Positions 10,471-22,283 of a stretch of DNA of 64,000 nucleotides are shown here, piece by piece; within the stretch, counting starts at the first letter, position 1, and the number at the start of each line of letters is the position of its first letter. The translations under genes were made by a program, and so were the position numbers. Under the pieces are notes generated by a model. It was given only the letters and a program-made list of their open reading frames with translations, was not told the origin of the DNA and did not search any database. This DNA is from Russula earlei. Taxonomy: Eukaryota; Basidiomycota; Agaricomycetes; Russulales; Russulaceae. The stretch spans positions 62,001 through 126,000 of the forward strand of contig JAGFNK010000042.1 in the NCBI GenBank assembly GCA_025769875.1, read 5' to 3'.

Positions 10471-12090
10471 TTACAAGCTATCTCGGCTCGTGGGATATCG
10501 CGCTTTCAGCTCTTGCAGTCTTCCCCATGGTGAATCGCCATTCCACTCCTCCCTCTGAACATCGCTCGATGATCTAGTGAGCTGAGGCAAACCGTGCTGT
10601 TCGATGGTGTAGGATGCCGATACTGTCGCGTGAAACACGGCTGATTGTTGGACCGATTTATTGGTTTGCACATGTCAAGATGCATGCCATTTGGACAACA
10701 CATACCCTCGAAAACATCCCCATTTGTCAGTACGAGGCCAGCGGCAAGGCCACCCAAGAAGCTGTTGCCGGCACCTTGAATGCAGTCAGAAGATAAGTGG
10801 AGGGGTTTTCACAAGACGCCGACGGGGAAGTCACCCGTTACATCGACGACCCGTTCGTCGGTTCTCCAATATGCATCTATCCACGCGCCAGGCTGGGAGC
10901 GACAGGCGACATAGGCACCCAAGCTGCCACTACGGATGATAACCCAGCCTGTGCCTCCAGGACCAAGGCCGAAATCAAGGAATGAATGGCAGGCCCGTTC
11001 TATCGAAGATTTCGTCGGCGGCAGCGGGACCGAGAGAAGACTGAGCGCCTCCTCAGCATTCGGGCTGTACGACATGGCGTTTTCGAAAGAGTACGTTAAT
11101 TTGTTATTTTTCGAGACAAAAGGGACCGCACTGGTCCGAGGAGACGGCACCTGAGCACAGAAATGAGCGGCAAAAGATTGCGGAGTGCCGGAAGCTCCTC
11201 CGGAACGCATCTATACTAAACAGTAACGGTCACACATCGGAACAACGGCGCGGTGGGTGATGGAGTGAATGAGCGAATTGATGATATTTTTGGGAACCCG
11301 TACTGGTATGGGTTCGTATATGGACACGGGGGACCAGCCCTCGACTTGGGAGACCTGAGACATGATGACGGCAGCGCGGGCAGGGGAACAGATGAAATGC
11401 AACGTCGTCGGACGAAAAAGGGGGGTACCCGTCAGGTCACAAGGTGTGATACGTCTTCTAGGCGTAAGGTACTGAAAGCTTCAGAGAGAGAGAGAAAAAA
11501 AAAAAAAGGCAAGGCGCGTCAGAGATGAAGCGCGATGTGAACGCGCGAGTAAAGCGGACGGGGGTGGAGCTGATTTCCTAAAAACACGCACTCTCTGTGA
11601 TCGCCGCTGTACGTGTTAAGCGCTCGAGTCGTGGTGACTCCTGCTTGTTCTCTGAAAAACCACATGCTTTCCCCGTATGTCTTCAACGCGGCGTCTATCT
11701 CCTGGGGAAAGTCCACGCCCTTATCGACAATCATGCCAACTTCGCAAGGTGGCAGCCTAGAGAGCAAATTCAAATTCAATAGAAAAGACGAAAGAGGGAA
11801 GGGGAGGCGCGGCATCGGTCGGCGTGTGTCGTCCTACGTGGAGAAACGATTCGTTCGAGGGGCAAGGGACGAGAAAATCTCACCAGATGCGGGCGCCGAT
11901 GTTGGCATAAGTACCGCCTCCCCCAATCTGAAGCAGAGAAATGAGTGGGCGGGTGTGCGTGTGAATGGGGAGGGCACCCTTCCTGAGGGGATAAGGTGCG
12001 ATCTGTCGGCTTCCCCGCAGGATCCATAAAGGCAAACTCGTCTATGATAAACATCCCAAGAGAGACGAATCTCCGGTGGTTTCCTGACAT
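10471..12090 (-). CDS. PfkB-family carbohydrate kinase, MAK32-like
   Basis: Eight minus-strand exons (12090-11983, 11927-11884, 11756-11592, 11478-11304, 11215-11151, 11064-10835, 10774-10706, 10640-10471) give about 341 residues. The ribokinase-fold glycine-rich motif is IGGGGTYANIGARIW and the C-terminal anion-hole motif reads VDVTGAGNSFLGGLAAGL. Asn stands where active PfkB kinases have the catalytic Asp of GAGD, a change known in the MAK32 group, so kinase activity is doubtful. The middle is also MAK32-like (FQYLTPRRRITP, GWSPVSIYEPIP). Yeast Mak32 is needed for stability of the L-A virus satellite, but the molecular role of the family is unknown. The first intron lacks a GT donor: the exon ends CAG followed by GAAGGG (11982-11977). 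The start codon is 54 bp from that of the divergent PPTase gene. Confidence 0.85.
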
Positions 12091-12144
12091 GATGGTATGG
12101 TGGTGAATGTGATGATAACCTCACGTCGGTTGTTGCCGATCCTC
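12091..12144. promoter_or_regulatory. 54-bp divergent promoter gap
   Basis: Only 54 bp separate the start codons of the MAK32-like gene (-) and the Lys5-like PPTase gene (+). This is too short for two independent promoters and leaders, so transcription must start inside this gap or within the neighbouring genes. Confidence 0.5.
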
Positions 12145-13370
12145 ATGCTTTCGTCTGTCTCTCTCTGGCTCGTCCACAACCCGACCTCTCTCGATGAATC
12201 CGCAAGTCCTTCTCTTTCTCCGCAAAGAAGGGCACGTCACTCAGACTATGGACAGCTATTCCAGAACGCCATGACCTTTCTTGACGCGCCATCGCAAGAG
12301 CGCGTCCGGCGCTTTCACCACCGCGCGGACGCCTGTCGTGAGTCACACTGGCCCTCCGTCCGCCCGCGGCGCGAAGCCAGTCCCGTCCTTCTTCTTCCCC
12401 TCCACCAGTGTCAGAGCTGACTCATTCCTCTCCCGAGGTTGCCTAATCGGCCGTCTCCTACCCAGGGTCCTCCTGAGCGAGCAGCGAGGCGTTTCCGCCG
12501 AGAAGATCCACTTCGCCACCACCGGTGCGGGAAAGCCCTACTTTGCGAGTATCTCCTTCACCCACTTCGTTCCGCTCATTGCCTCAAACGCCTGTGGAAC
12601 CTCTCTCGCCGCTCAACAAATAAGCTGACCGTGACATTCCGCCCCACTCCCATAATCATCGCTGGCAGGTGGCTGACTTTGGTCCTCCGCCCATCGCGTT
12701 TAATGTGTCTCATGACAATGAATTGGTGGCCATGGCCTCCGCACCCGGGGAGCATGGTCCTCCCGCCTTCCTGATCGGGGTCGACGTGATGATGGTACAA
12801 GTGCCGACGCGCGGGGCAGAGGAAGGGGTCGCGTCGTTTCTGCGTACGGTGGGAGACACTACGGTTAGCACTGCGCACTTCCAGTCTGTGACCCACCACC
12901 TCCGCCGCTGATGCATTCTTTTCCTTATCTTTTCGACTCGCACATTTCTCAAGTTGACAGATGCGGAGAAGCACCTGGTCTGGGGTGACGTGCCCGAGAA
13001 CGAGGCACTCTCCCGCTTTTATCTCATCTGGACGATCAAGGAAGCATACATCAAGGCCATCGGGTTGGGACTCGGCTTTGAACCCAGTCGTATCGAGTAC
13101 AACATGCAACCGAATACCGTTGCGGTAGACGGTGAGGTCGCAACCGGCTGGCGGTTTGAGACGTCAGAAGTTATGGTCAACGAGAAGGCATATCGGATCA
13201 CGGTGGCGCAATTCGTGGGGAGCGGCAATGGTTCGGGTACGGTAGTTCCCCTTGTCCAGGGCCAGATTGTCTATTCCGGTGCTTCTTGCTTCGTCCGGAA
13301 GGCTCTCCATCAATTGAAGGAGCTAGAACGGGACGACGCGGGTAATAACGCTACCAGGGACGGCAAATAA
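12145..13370 (+). CDS. 4'-phosphopantetheinyl transferase, Lys5/Sfp type
   Basis: Transfers phosphopantetheine from CoA to carrier domains such as the alpha-aminoadipate reductase and polyketide or peptide synthases. Exons 12145-12337, 12438-12544, 12669-12863 and 12954-13370 give 303 residues. Family marks are AFNVSHDNELVAMA, the Mg-binding IGVDVM and the signature YLIWTIKEAYIKAIGLGLGF. The start at MLSSVSLWLV matches the usual N-terminal strand; an in-frame upstream ATG (12112) would add 11 residues. Intron 2 is best read as a GC-AG intron (donor GCGAGT at 12545), because the nearest GT donors give a stop or add unlikely residues. A second, AcpS-type enzyme lies at 27178, suggesting a division between cytosolic and mitochondrial carrier proteins. 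Confidence 0.88.
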
Positions 13371-13561
13371 GCAGTATCCACCTTTTGAAATTCTAGCGGT
13401 ATGAAAGCAGGTGACGAGATTTGCAAGAGGGCCCAAAATACTGAACGCCGAGAAGAGTAAGTGCGTGCGGAGAATGGTCGACTTAGGGTGGTCGTATGAT
13501 AAGCGTTTGGTAATAATACGATAATAAGCATAGCGTGACAATCACAACCCCCAACAGGTGG

Positions 13562-14624
13562 TCAATAGACGAAAGCAAAATCCGAAGTGTAGTCCAAGTT
13601 ATCCTCGAGATGGTGATCGGGGACGGGGATGATGGGGGCAGCTTGCCAGATCCGCTTGCAGCCAGCCTCGTTGGCTTGCCAGGAAGAGCCCCAATGCATG
13701 CCGGAAAGCTCAAAGTCGAGCAGCTGCGGCATAGAAGTCAGGGTCGTTGCGACTTGTTCGTAGAAAGTCTGCATCGGGATGTCACCAATTCAGCAGGAGG
13801 AAATCCGGGAAAAGGAACGCACGTCATCGGAGGGTTTTGAAGATACGTGAAAGGGTGCCATGAGGCGGAGGTAGGCCAGGTAGGGAAGGTGCCTTGCAAG
13901 CGATTTAAGGAAGGGCACCAGGAGAGCGGATGTGATCGCTCCAAGGACCGCGATGTGGCCAGTGGATTGTGCGAGACACGCGACCTCTTCCTCTGACAAG
14001 TCGCCATCGTGAATGTGGATGCTCTCGAGGGGACGTCCTGGAACGATGACTTTAACGGCCTGGTAAGAACCCATAAAGTGCACGAGACGGGGGATGGCAG
14101 AGCGCGAGAGATGTGGCAGTGGCACGGCACCAGATACGGGTGCCGTGTCCAGTTCGAGCCTCTCCAGCGCTGGAGTGCGTTCCAAGAAGCCGGTGACGTG
14201 AGCGTCAAATGAGAAGGAGGACGTGAAGGTGTGTAAACGGGAGTATGTCATGTGGCGCGAACCTGGAGCAAGGACCCAGCTTGGGTTGAGATTGGTGTCG
14301 AGGGAGATGTGGAGAGAGGTGAGTTCGGACATCGCCGAGAGCGCGTCTCGTAGTGCGCGGTAGAACGGACGGAGGACATGAGCAGAGGAGTCGACCGTGA
14401 TGGAGAGTGTGTGCACGACGCGGGCGATGTGGGGCTTCTGGGAGAGAGTGATGACGACAGAGAGGTTGTGGCGGACGGAGGAGAGGTACGAGGTTTCGGT
14501 AGAGGATGCGCTGCGCGACGGGGTAGAAGAGAGGACTGGTGCGAGAAAGCGCGGCGAGGTGTGCAGGGCTGAGGTGAGAGCAGATGATGTCGAAGAGCTC
14601 GATGGGGAGACTCGAGAGGGACAT
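13562..14624 (-). CDS. F-box protein, with a frame slip
   Basis: Two minus-strand exons (14624-13823 and 13768-13562) give about 335 residues. The N terminus is an F-box (LSSLPIELFDIICSHLSPAHLAALSRTS), which would bind Skp1 in an SCF ubiquitin ligase. The rest has the leucine-rich, irregular repeat look of the large Agaricomycete F-box/LRR families (for example ELTSLHISLDTNLNPSW, TPALERLELDTAPV). The substrate is unknown. The F-box and the following region are in different frames. The shift falls just after the sequence coding RILYRNL, near 14489, and one base less restores a single frame through to the C terminus. Either an assembly error or a recent null allele would explain it. The gene is head-to-head with the mitochondrial aspartyl-tRNA synthetase, 107 bp apart. 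Confidence 0.8.
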
Positions 14625-14731
14625 TGTGAGGGGTGATGGGGCGGGCCAAGACGACGGGGTGGACCGGTATTTAAGAGCAGAGCGCGCTTACCGGTCGCGA
14701 TCCTCTCCGCTCCTTCGCTTTGCCATTTGCT

Positions 14732-17586
14732 ATGCGCTCGCTCTCCCTTCGCTCCTCCTGGCCACGTTGCCTCCTCCGATCGCCCTCTCGCTTCTCTTCC
14801 GTTCATCCCCGGCTCCTCCACACTCCAACCAACGGTTCGTCCCCTCTGCCCGCTCCACCAATCGTCCTCTCATTCGGCATTTCCGTCGGATCATCTCCAG
14901 CCCCATTTCCAAACCGTTCTCATAACTGTGGCGCCCTCACTGCTGCGGACGTCGGCTCTCGCGTCGTCCTCGCTGGTTGGCTCCTTCCAGAACGGTAGTC
15001 CTCCTCCCCAATCTACCGCACGGACGCCCGTCACTCACCCACTCCACTTCCCATGCCCCATCTAGCAAAGTTTCCAAATCCCTTTCTTTTTTCCCATTGA
15101 GGGACTCTTACGGTACAACTCAGCTCGTCGTCCATACCCCAACGGGCGAACCTCCTCCCGACGGGCGCGGCCAACAAAGTAACCCTGTCACCCTGGCACG
15201 CATCCCCGTCGAGTCTGTCGTACTCATTCATGGCCATGTCCGTTTAAGGCCAGAGAAGCAGCGCCGTCCCGTAATTACACACCTTATTCCATTAGGCTCT
15301 CAGACCACCGATTCCCCGATCGGCCTCCCTTCTAGGTCCCAGCTGGTGATGTAGAGGTTTCCGTAACAGATTTCACACTCCTCAATCCGGCTGGGCGTCA
15401 TATGCCTTTTCTCCCTTCGGACGCCCAGAACGTGGTTCGCCTCACCTGCCCCTCCGATGCCCATTTTGCTCCTGATTTTTTGTTTTGTTTTCCTTTTGAA
15501 CGAGCTAGGCCAACGATGACCTGAGAAGCCGATACCGCTATCTAGACCTTCGTAGGCCAGAGATGTCAGATAACATACGGAAAAGAAGCCAAGTCGCCCA
15601 CATTGTGCGCACTGTGCTTAATCAACAAGGTGTCGCGGCTTCTATTCCACCTTATCCTGTGGTCATCCAGAACGACACCCCTTCCAGATTTTCTCGAGGT
15701 CGAGACGCCCATTCTTCTCAAGTCATCCCCTGAAGGGGCTCGCGAGTTCCTGGTCCCTACTAGAAGTACCCTTGCCCCTGGATCAGATTCAGCCAAAGCC
15801 CAGGAGCCCCTCTTCTTCGCTCTCTCACAATCCCCCCAGCAACCGAAGCAGCTCCTTATGTGCTCCGGTGGTGTTGACCGTTATTATCAGCTCGCCCGGT
15901 GCTTCAGGGACGAAGATGGCCGTAAGGATAGGCAGCCCGAGTTTACTCAGATCGATCTCGAGATGGCATTTGTTTCTTGGGGGAAACCAAATCCGGAGGA
16001 CGACACATGGAAAATAGGCGGCCACGAAGTTCGTAACGTCGTCGAGGATTTGATTAGAGCTATATGGGCGCAGATAGAGAAGATATCTCTGCCTGACAGG
16101 TTCAATGTCATGACTTATCATGAAGCCATGTGCCGAGTACGCACGGTGCCTTACTCCTTTGTATGCACCTAACCATCCTATGCCATGCCCGCAGTTTGGC
16201 TCCGACAAGCCGGACACGCGCTTTGGGTTAGAGGTCTGTGCCCCTCGCTGCTGTCATAGTTGTTCGCTGTTTCACGGACACTGACACAGATTGTGGACAT
16301 TACCTCATGTCTACCCCCAACTATCGTTACGGCATTGGGACATTCTGAGCAAACCGTTAGCTGTCTTTCGGTACGACAATCCGATGACACTGCGTTCTAT
16401 CCAATTGCGCATGAATGCCCCACCGAGGACGGCCTTGTGAGTTCCATCTTTCGAATGCTCTGCTACTTTATCCACACACGTGGCTCATTCAATCGTCAAT
16501 GGACAGGATCGCATTCGAAATTACGTCAGAAAATGCGACCTCATGGCTTGTCGATAGCCGGATTGTCCGAGAATTCTCTCATAACGGTGAATGTGATCAA
16601 GGCGGTCTTTGCGAGAAATTCCAGTTGATGGCTGGCGATATCGTGTGGGTCGGCAAGCAGCGTGATAGACCACAGGTGAAAACATTCGCTTATTTTAGCT
16701 TGCCGATCTTATGACCTTATCTTAGGGGGGATCAACTGCGCTTGGTCGGCAAAGACTTCGTCTGGCTGAGCTGGCCGAGTCGCGCGGTAGGTTGAGAATG
16801 ACCTACTGCTGCTGTCCGACCAAGTTGATTTGGTGTGCACAGGGACGTACAGCCCGAAGCGTGCACCGCATTTCCTCTGGATCACTGAATTTCCGTTGTT
16901 CACACGCACTGACGCAGAGAAGGATTTTATTGCGAAAGGTAGGTGGATTAGCACGCACCACCCTTTCACCGCGCCCGCATGGCAAGACGTACAGGCGCTT
17001 TATGACGGACGCATCTCCGAGGTCAGTGGAGTCGCCGTAATTGGTGACGTCGCTGCGGGCATGCGCGTGGCTCACTTTTCCATTCCATGCGTCGCTCAGA
17101 TACGGGGCCAGCATTACGATTTGGTCTTGAATGGTGTCGAGATTGGTGGGGGTTCTGTCCGAGTGCATGACCCTTTAATGCAGGAATGCATATTTTCCGA
17201 AGTGTTACAAGTGAGACCTGCGAAATATACGAATGATGTGTTACGTTTTCGTTACTGATTTGAACTCATGTACCACAGCTCGACGAACAGGAAAAGGCAT
17301 CGTTCAGCCACTTACTTCACGCTCTAAAGTGTGGCGCCCCGCCGCACGGTGGATTTGCGCTGGGTGAGTCCCGGGTCATGGATAATCAGATTTGGTTAAG
17401 GTTAATTGGAGCTGGCTCACGCTATTCTCAGGCTTTGACCGCCTTATGGCCATACTATGTAATGCATCTTCAATCCGCGACGTCATCGCTTTCCCAAAGA
17501 CGAGCGCAGGCACAGATGCTCTTTTGAAAAGTCCGGCGCCAGTACACAGTGATGTTCTACGTCAGTACGGCATCCAACCTCGGTGA
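14732..17586 (+). CDS. MSD1: Mitochondrial aspartyl-tRNA synthetase
   Basis: A class II synthetase charging mitochondrial tRNA-Asp. Exons are 14732-14994, 15066-15270, 15336-15431, 15509-15629, 15688-16136, 16195-16233, 16290-16436, 16507-16675, 16726-16786, 16843-17021, 17100-17210, 17279-17363 and 17432-17586, about 692 residues. The Arg/Ser/Leu-rich N terminus ([17 protein letters not shown]) is a clear mitochondrial presequence. An OB-fold anticodon domain follows, then the catalytic core: [20 protein letters not shown] (motif 1), [20 protein letters not shown] (motif 2), [20 protein letters not shown] and GFDRLMAIL (motif 3). At the 16436/16507 junction the strong splice sites leave one surplus base (G at 16507), so the frame does not close. 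An alternative donor at 16416 would close it but fits the consensus poorly. Confidence 0.9.
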
Positions 17587-17782
17587 CGACACCCTACGTA
17601 GGAGAATGCTCACGAATACCCGCTACATTTGAAACCAAAAAGCTGAATCAAGGCATCATATTATATTCTGCAAAAAGGAAAATGGGGGATCTCGTCAAGA
17701 TGCAAACTAAGAGCGTGCAAGACGTCATGATGATATCGGGAGCATGTTCCCGTCCGATTCGGGACTTTGTCTCCCTTGTGTG

Positions 17783-19710
17783 TCAGCTCGGTTCACATCT
17801 AGAGTCGGTGACGCAGGCCTGGATACAGGAATGTCGTGGTGTCGTGTCCTGGCTATCGCTTCGGGTGTTCTCTTCAAATGGGAAGTTGGTCCAGCCGGTG
17901 CTGGGGTCTCGTGGCCCTGATGGACGGTTCGCTGCATCCACCACACCGGATGGCACAGCATCCTCGATCTGCTTCTGGTGTGTCTCGTCGATGACAGATA
18001 AGACGCTACGAAGCTTTGACTCGGCTCTGCGAGGGTTTGAACCCGGCGGAGAGGACGGTCGGTTGGGGTGTTGTGGGGGAGAAGATGATCGAGCAGGTCT
18101 CGTAGGACTCCTCGGATGTGAGCTGGACGCCGATGGGGTTGCGTCGGCCCATTCTGATGCCGTGTCTGAATAAAGGCCGGCGCCGTTGCTGTGTGCCCAT
18201 CCGGCGCTCGTCCCTATCGCGAACACGTCGCTGGTTACCGTCTGTGGCGTGGCCGTCAAAGGACCTGGTGACGGTGACGGGGCCAGGATGGAGAGAGGAG
18301 GCAGGATGCTGAATATTTGATCCTCGGAATGGGCCTGCCCATACGAATCAAATGGGTCCGGGATTGACTGGAGCATGGGCTCGATAACGGGATCGGAACT
18401 GCAAATATTCATCATTTGAGTCGTAGTGGTGAAAGAAAACTGGTCCCTTCGTACGCTTTCGATGTAAGTCTATCAAATACGTCGAGCGATGAACGGACGA
18501 CAAGACAGATCTATAAAGCGGACGACGTGGTCATGTCAACCTCACGCGTGGGGAAAGCTTCTTATGTGACTTTACCTTCCCCTGCACGACATCCCACACC
18601 TCTTCCTCGTGCTCCACGATTTCTGCATAGTGTTGGGCCTTTAATTGGTCAAGGACTTCCACCTGCCTCTGCAGCACACTCAACGCTTCCCTGAACGATT
18701 GCAGATCTGTCAAAGAGAGGGCCGTTATGGATGATTTTCACCCGAGGCCCGGTGATTCGGCTTACTGCGTTCTTTCCGATTCATGTTCCGCGTCTCTGTC
18801 TCACGGATGACATGACTCTTCTCGCGGAGGGCACGTTCATACGACGACGAGCGTTCCTTGTGACGTTTTTTTTTTTAGTTCCCGGTCATTTCGGTTGCAG
18901 GTCCGGGCGATAAGGGACTCGGAGGGGGGGGGGAGGGGGAGCGAATCGCTAAAAAGGTAAACTTACATGTACGATCGTGCGGTACGTATCTAGATGCTGA
19001 CGCAGAGGCTTTTCGAACTGCTTATCTAGCGTTTCGGACTAGAGGAACGAGACGAGTCAGCGGGCGCTGTCCCGTGTTTCAAAAGATGTCATCGGAGGGA
19101 CATTTTATACTGACCAGGATATGCCAATGATTAGCCATGAGATGGTGCAGCCCTGCTGAGGCCTGCAGACGGGTGCCCTGTTCGTATGAGGGGCCCTTCA
19201 TACTAAAAGAAAGGGACGTCGTATATATCTCCACACCTCCGGAGACGCGGCGATGCGAATAGACACGTCGGTGACGCACCCTGCACAGGTTTCCATTGCG
19301 TCTGCAAATGCGGCGGTTGCCCGAGACATTGTGAGGAGCGCGGATTGATAATTGGAACAAGCGTTCAGGAGCTAGGGTGTTTATTTCGTTGAGGGAGGGG
19401 GGAGGGGGGGGGTGGGGGTGGGAGATGATATATGAGCCCTTTCTCGGTTCCGGAAGGTGAAGGAAACGTTGAAGGGACGGGAGGAAATGAAGAAGGGCAG
19501 AGGACTGACGTTCTCATAACACTGCATGCTGGCCTTGAGGTCCGAACGCGTGATGATCTTCGAGGGCCCGTTCTCGCCCAGATTCACGGCGGACACGTTG
19601 GTCGTTTCGGAGAACGTGGGCGAGGGGGGGCGGCCGGCCGAGGATGCGCTGCGCTTTCCTTCCGGGTTTGGTTTTATCGAGAAAGGCCGGAGCGGCCGCG
19701 ATTTTGGCAT
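17783..19710 (-). CDS. BAR/IMD-type membrane-curvature protein
   Basis: Eight minus-strand exons (19710-19510, 19371-19280, 19202-19115, 19038-18967, 18856-18766, 18706-18576, 18510-18455, 18398-17783) join in consistent phases and give 448 residues. After a disordered, basic N terminus, residues ~55-260 are helical and charged with the heptad look of a BAR/IMD fold (LLNACSNYQSALLTMSRATA, LRQHLDTYRTIVHE, REALSVLQRQVEVLDQLKAQ). Such fungal proteins, of which yeast Ivy1 is an example, bind curved membranes of the vacuole or cell cortex. The C-terminal 200 residues are Ser/Pro-rich and probably disordered. The exact BAR subclass is inferred from overall pattern, not from a diagnostic motif. The final ~30 residues depend on the absence of a further intron. 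Confidence 0.7.
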
Positions 19711-20276
19711 CTCGCAAAGGTATGCTCGAAGGCGGGTGGCTGGCGGTGAAAGAAGCGGAAGAGAGAGAGGGGGGATTCGATCCTCAAGGAATGCTCAGTC
19801 GCTTCCTGCGCAGGGAGCCTCACTCAAGCGGTCGCTCGTCGGCTGCGTTGCGCGTTTGCGCGTTACGCCCAAGACGGATATGGATATGGACAAGATTTGC
19901 TTTTGCGCCATCCACCCTCCGCCTTTCCACCACCAACGTTATTTCAACTACGGAAACAGAGAGGTCCCTGTGGCAGTGTCGACTTGCATACGCGCAGTTG
20001 ATGACCCAGGTGGGAAAATCATTCCGGTTGGTTTGGACAAGTGGAGGAAGAGGAGAGGAAACGTCACTCCCTCAGCTAGCAATCACAGTACTACTACTGT
20101 TGTTCTCTAGTTATACGTTATACGGATCTGTGACGCAAGGCTGCTGGTCATCGCGTCGAGTGACTACATGATCCCAGGAACATGAACATGAACAAACGAG
20201 TCAGGGCACATAGAATGGCGGGCGACCACACCTCGTGCCGCCACCTCTGCAACAACAGCGCGTGGCGCCTAACAGA
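19711..20276. other. Intergenic region, no gene seen
   Basis: The stretch lies upstream of the BAR/IMD gene and downstream of the bL19m gene, both on the minus strand. Open frames on either strand are low-complexity and resemble nothing known. It presumably holds the promoter of the BAR/IMD gene. Confidence 0.5.
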
Positions 20277-20825
20277 TCATCGCACACCCGCCGACACGGC
20301 GGTCATCCTCTCTGGCGAGTCGCGCAGGTAGAACAGCTTAGCTTTCTTGAACCCCTTGCGCCTCTTCCCCTTCCCGCCGTCGCCACCGGCGCCCGCCCTC
20401 GATACCACCACGACGTCCTTGACGTGCGGCGAGTTGACGAAGAACTGCATCTCGACGCCCGTGCGCTGAACCACGTTCCGGAGGACGAAAGACGTGTCGG
20501 GACCACGCCGTCGCACCGAGATGAGCACGCCGGAGAAGGAGGTCGGCGCGTGCGTGAGGCTGACGGTGAGTACGGAGCCGGGACGGACGCGATCCGGGTG
20601 CGTTCTCGAGAAGAGGGTGCCGATGAGCTTCTGCTTCTCGGTGGACGGGAGAGTCTGCTGGAGATATGCCATGAGGCCCTTCCCTTGACGGAGGGCCGCC
20701 GGGGGTGAACCGGCGGGAGCAGGAGGTATGATAGCAACTCGGGAGTATGGATAGGGTTTAGCGGAGGTGGCGAATGAAGCAACCCTCCAAGCGTCGAGTG
20801 GTGTGCGCAATGGCCTTGCAAACAT
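20277..20825 (-). CDS. Mitochondrial large-subunit ribosomal protein bL19m
   Basis: A single exon of 182 residues. The N terminus (MFARPLRTPLDAWRVASFAT) is an Arg-containing, acid-free mitochondrial presequence. The L19 domain is visible as RPGSVLTVSLTHAPTSFSGV followed by DTSFVLRNVVQRTGVEMQFF, and the basic C-terminal part (KGKRRKGFKKAKLFYLRD) suits rRNA contact. The protein sits in the mitochondrial 54S subunit. I chose ATG 20825 because upstream in-frame codons (to 20996) look like leader and promoter rather than protein. The next gene upstream, the poly(A)-binding protein, is on the same strand. Confidence 0.85.
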   Translation of the reverse strand: MFARPLRTPLDAWRVASFATSAKPYPYSRVAIIPPAPAGSPPAALRQGKGLMAYLQQTLPSTEKQKLIGTLFSRTHPDRVRPGSVLTVSLTHAPTSFSGVLISVRRRGPDTSFVLRNVVQRTGVEMQFFVNSPHVKDVVVVSRAGAGGDGGKGKRRKGFKKAKLFYLRDSPERMTAVSAGVR

Positions 20826-21061
20826 GGCGAGACTGGTACAGGTTAAACAAATGAAATGAAAACACCACAAAAGTGCTTTGCAAAATCCGGCGGTTGCCGG
20901 GAAGGCAACCGCCCTTTGGACAACATCATTCATTACAATTACCAACAGGAAGGAGTGTATGACTGCAGTAAAATCGGGGTACGACAGGATCCTCAACCCT
21001 CCAAGACTTAGTAGCCACGTCCTCTCCCACTGTCGGAGGCCAGTCAGCTAATTATTACATC

Positions 21062-21920
21062 CTATGGATCGCCACTTTCGACGACGTACCGGCCACGGAA
21101 ACCCCTGTACGGACTGTATCCTCTACTGCCTCTGAAACCACCTCTGTAACCGCCTCTGTAACCGCCGCGTCCCCTCCCTTGTCCTCTGTTGAATCCCGGT
21201 ACATTAGTTCGCTTCGCCATAACCTAGTGAGACAACATATCTAAGTGCGAGTTCCATAGTGCGCAGCCATCAAGACATACTTTTATTAACCGCCCATGGA
21301 AGAGGGAATTATCCAGTGCCAAAGCAGGGTCAATGAATTCTGGCTCGGCAAACTCGACGTAGGCGAATCTGTGTGTGCGACAAATGAATACATCACGCGC
21401 CGATAAGATGGAAGAGTGGTCAAGTTTTTACCCTTTGGGGTGGCCTGTAAACTTGTCACAGAGGATCGTGATGCGGTTGATGGTACCACACGCTTGAAAG
21501 TGGGCTTGGATATCTTCGGCCGTTGCACTGTAATCAACCTATACCAGCGGGAGAAATTAGTCGGCCCCAAAAACAGGGAAATGGATGGCCGACATTGCCG
21601 ACAAAAACACTCCTGCTGTCAATCAACGCCTTGTCATCCTCCGTCTCCATTGGCAGCGCCCCCTCGCCTTCCGACTGTTCAGCACCTGTGGAGCTCTCTG
21701 CGGCTGCCTGCAGCTCTCGTAGCTTTTTGGCTTCGCGTTCCATCTCTTCAACGCGCTGTTTCATGAGGAGAATTTCCTGGGGTATTTTAGAATAAGCGAA
21801 TGGTCAAGGACGGAGGGGGATGGGGTAGAGCTAGGCAGCACGCACCTTTGTCTCATCTTCCTCATTGTCACCAATCACAGTCTCGGAAATGGCTGGATCA
21901 ATGGAGGCAACGTCGGCCAT
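21062..21920 (-). CDS. Nuclear poly(A)-binding protein (PABPN1/Pab2 type)
   Basis: Binds growing poly(A) tails in the nucleus and affects mRNA and snoRNA 3' processing. Five minus-strand exons (21920-21846, 21776-21594, 21538-21432, 21368-21281, 21223-21062) give 204 residues. The layout is the PABPN1 one: an acidic N terminus, a coiled coil ([20 protein letters not shown]), one RRM with RNP2 [16 protein letters not shown] and RNP1 GFAYVEFA, and a C-terminal RG-rich tail ([18 protein letters not shown]) of the type methylated by arginine methyltransferases. All junction phases agree. It is head-to-head with the Zn2Cys6 regulator at 22284, 363 bp apart. Confidence 0.93.
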
Positions 21921-22283
21921 TGTTTTGCCGTTGTGGAAAATGTGACGACCGAGCTCAATAATGTGCGAATGTGGCGGGATAGGTGGTCCGTCGTCACACC
22001 GTCACGCAAGGGGAAAGAGAGGTTTCACGGGGTCCCGCTCCTTTTCTGTCGTTAAATCGCGGGGCGAGTGATTCTTGGGACCTTCAGGGTTCCTTATATG
22101 TACTGAATGACGTATTATGCAGAGGTTGTTGGGCGGGTCAATTGCACCCTCAGGAATGCCGAGGGAAAAGGCGGTGAGACCAGGGATGGAGCGAGCGGGA
22201 CCCCGGAGAGTACAAGCTGTGCTCTCGCGGGGATGTGATTCGATTGTTTTTTGTGGTGGCTTACTCTGCCTTTATATTGAGAG

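Noticed and set aside
12145..13370. PPTase gene as part of a secondary-metabolite cluster with the Zn2Cys6 factor
   Set aside because: No polyketide synthase, peptide synthetase, terpene cyclase or tailoring enzyme is present in the window; the genes between are housekeeping genes.
16787..16842. Extra exon coding [12 protein letters not shown] in the aspartyl-tRNA synthetase
   Set aside because: The segment starts with a strong donor (GTAGGT) and ends CACAG, removing it restores frame and family spacing, and keeping it needs a frameshift.
19526..20171. Plus-strand gene antisense to the BAR/IMD first exon
   Set aside because: The open frames mirror the minus-strand exon and lose character beyond it; the spliced minus-strand gene explains the sequence.
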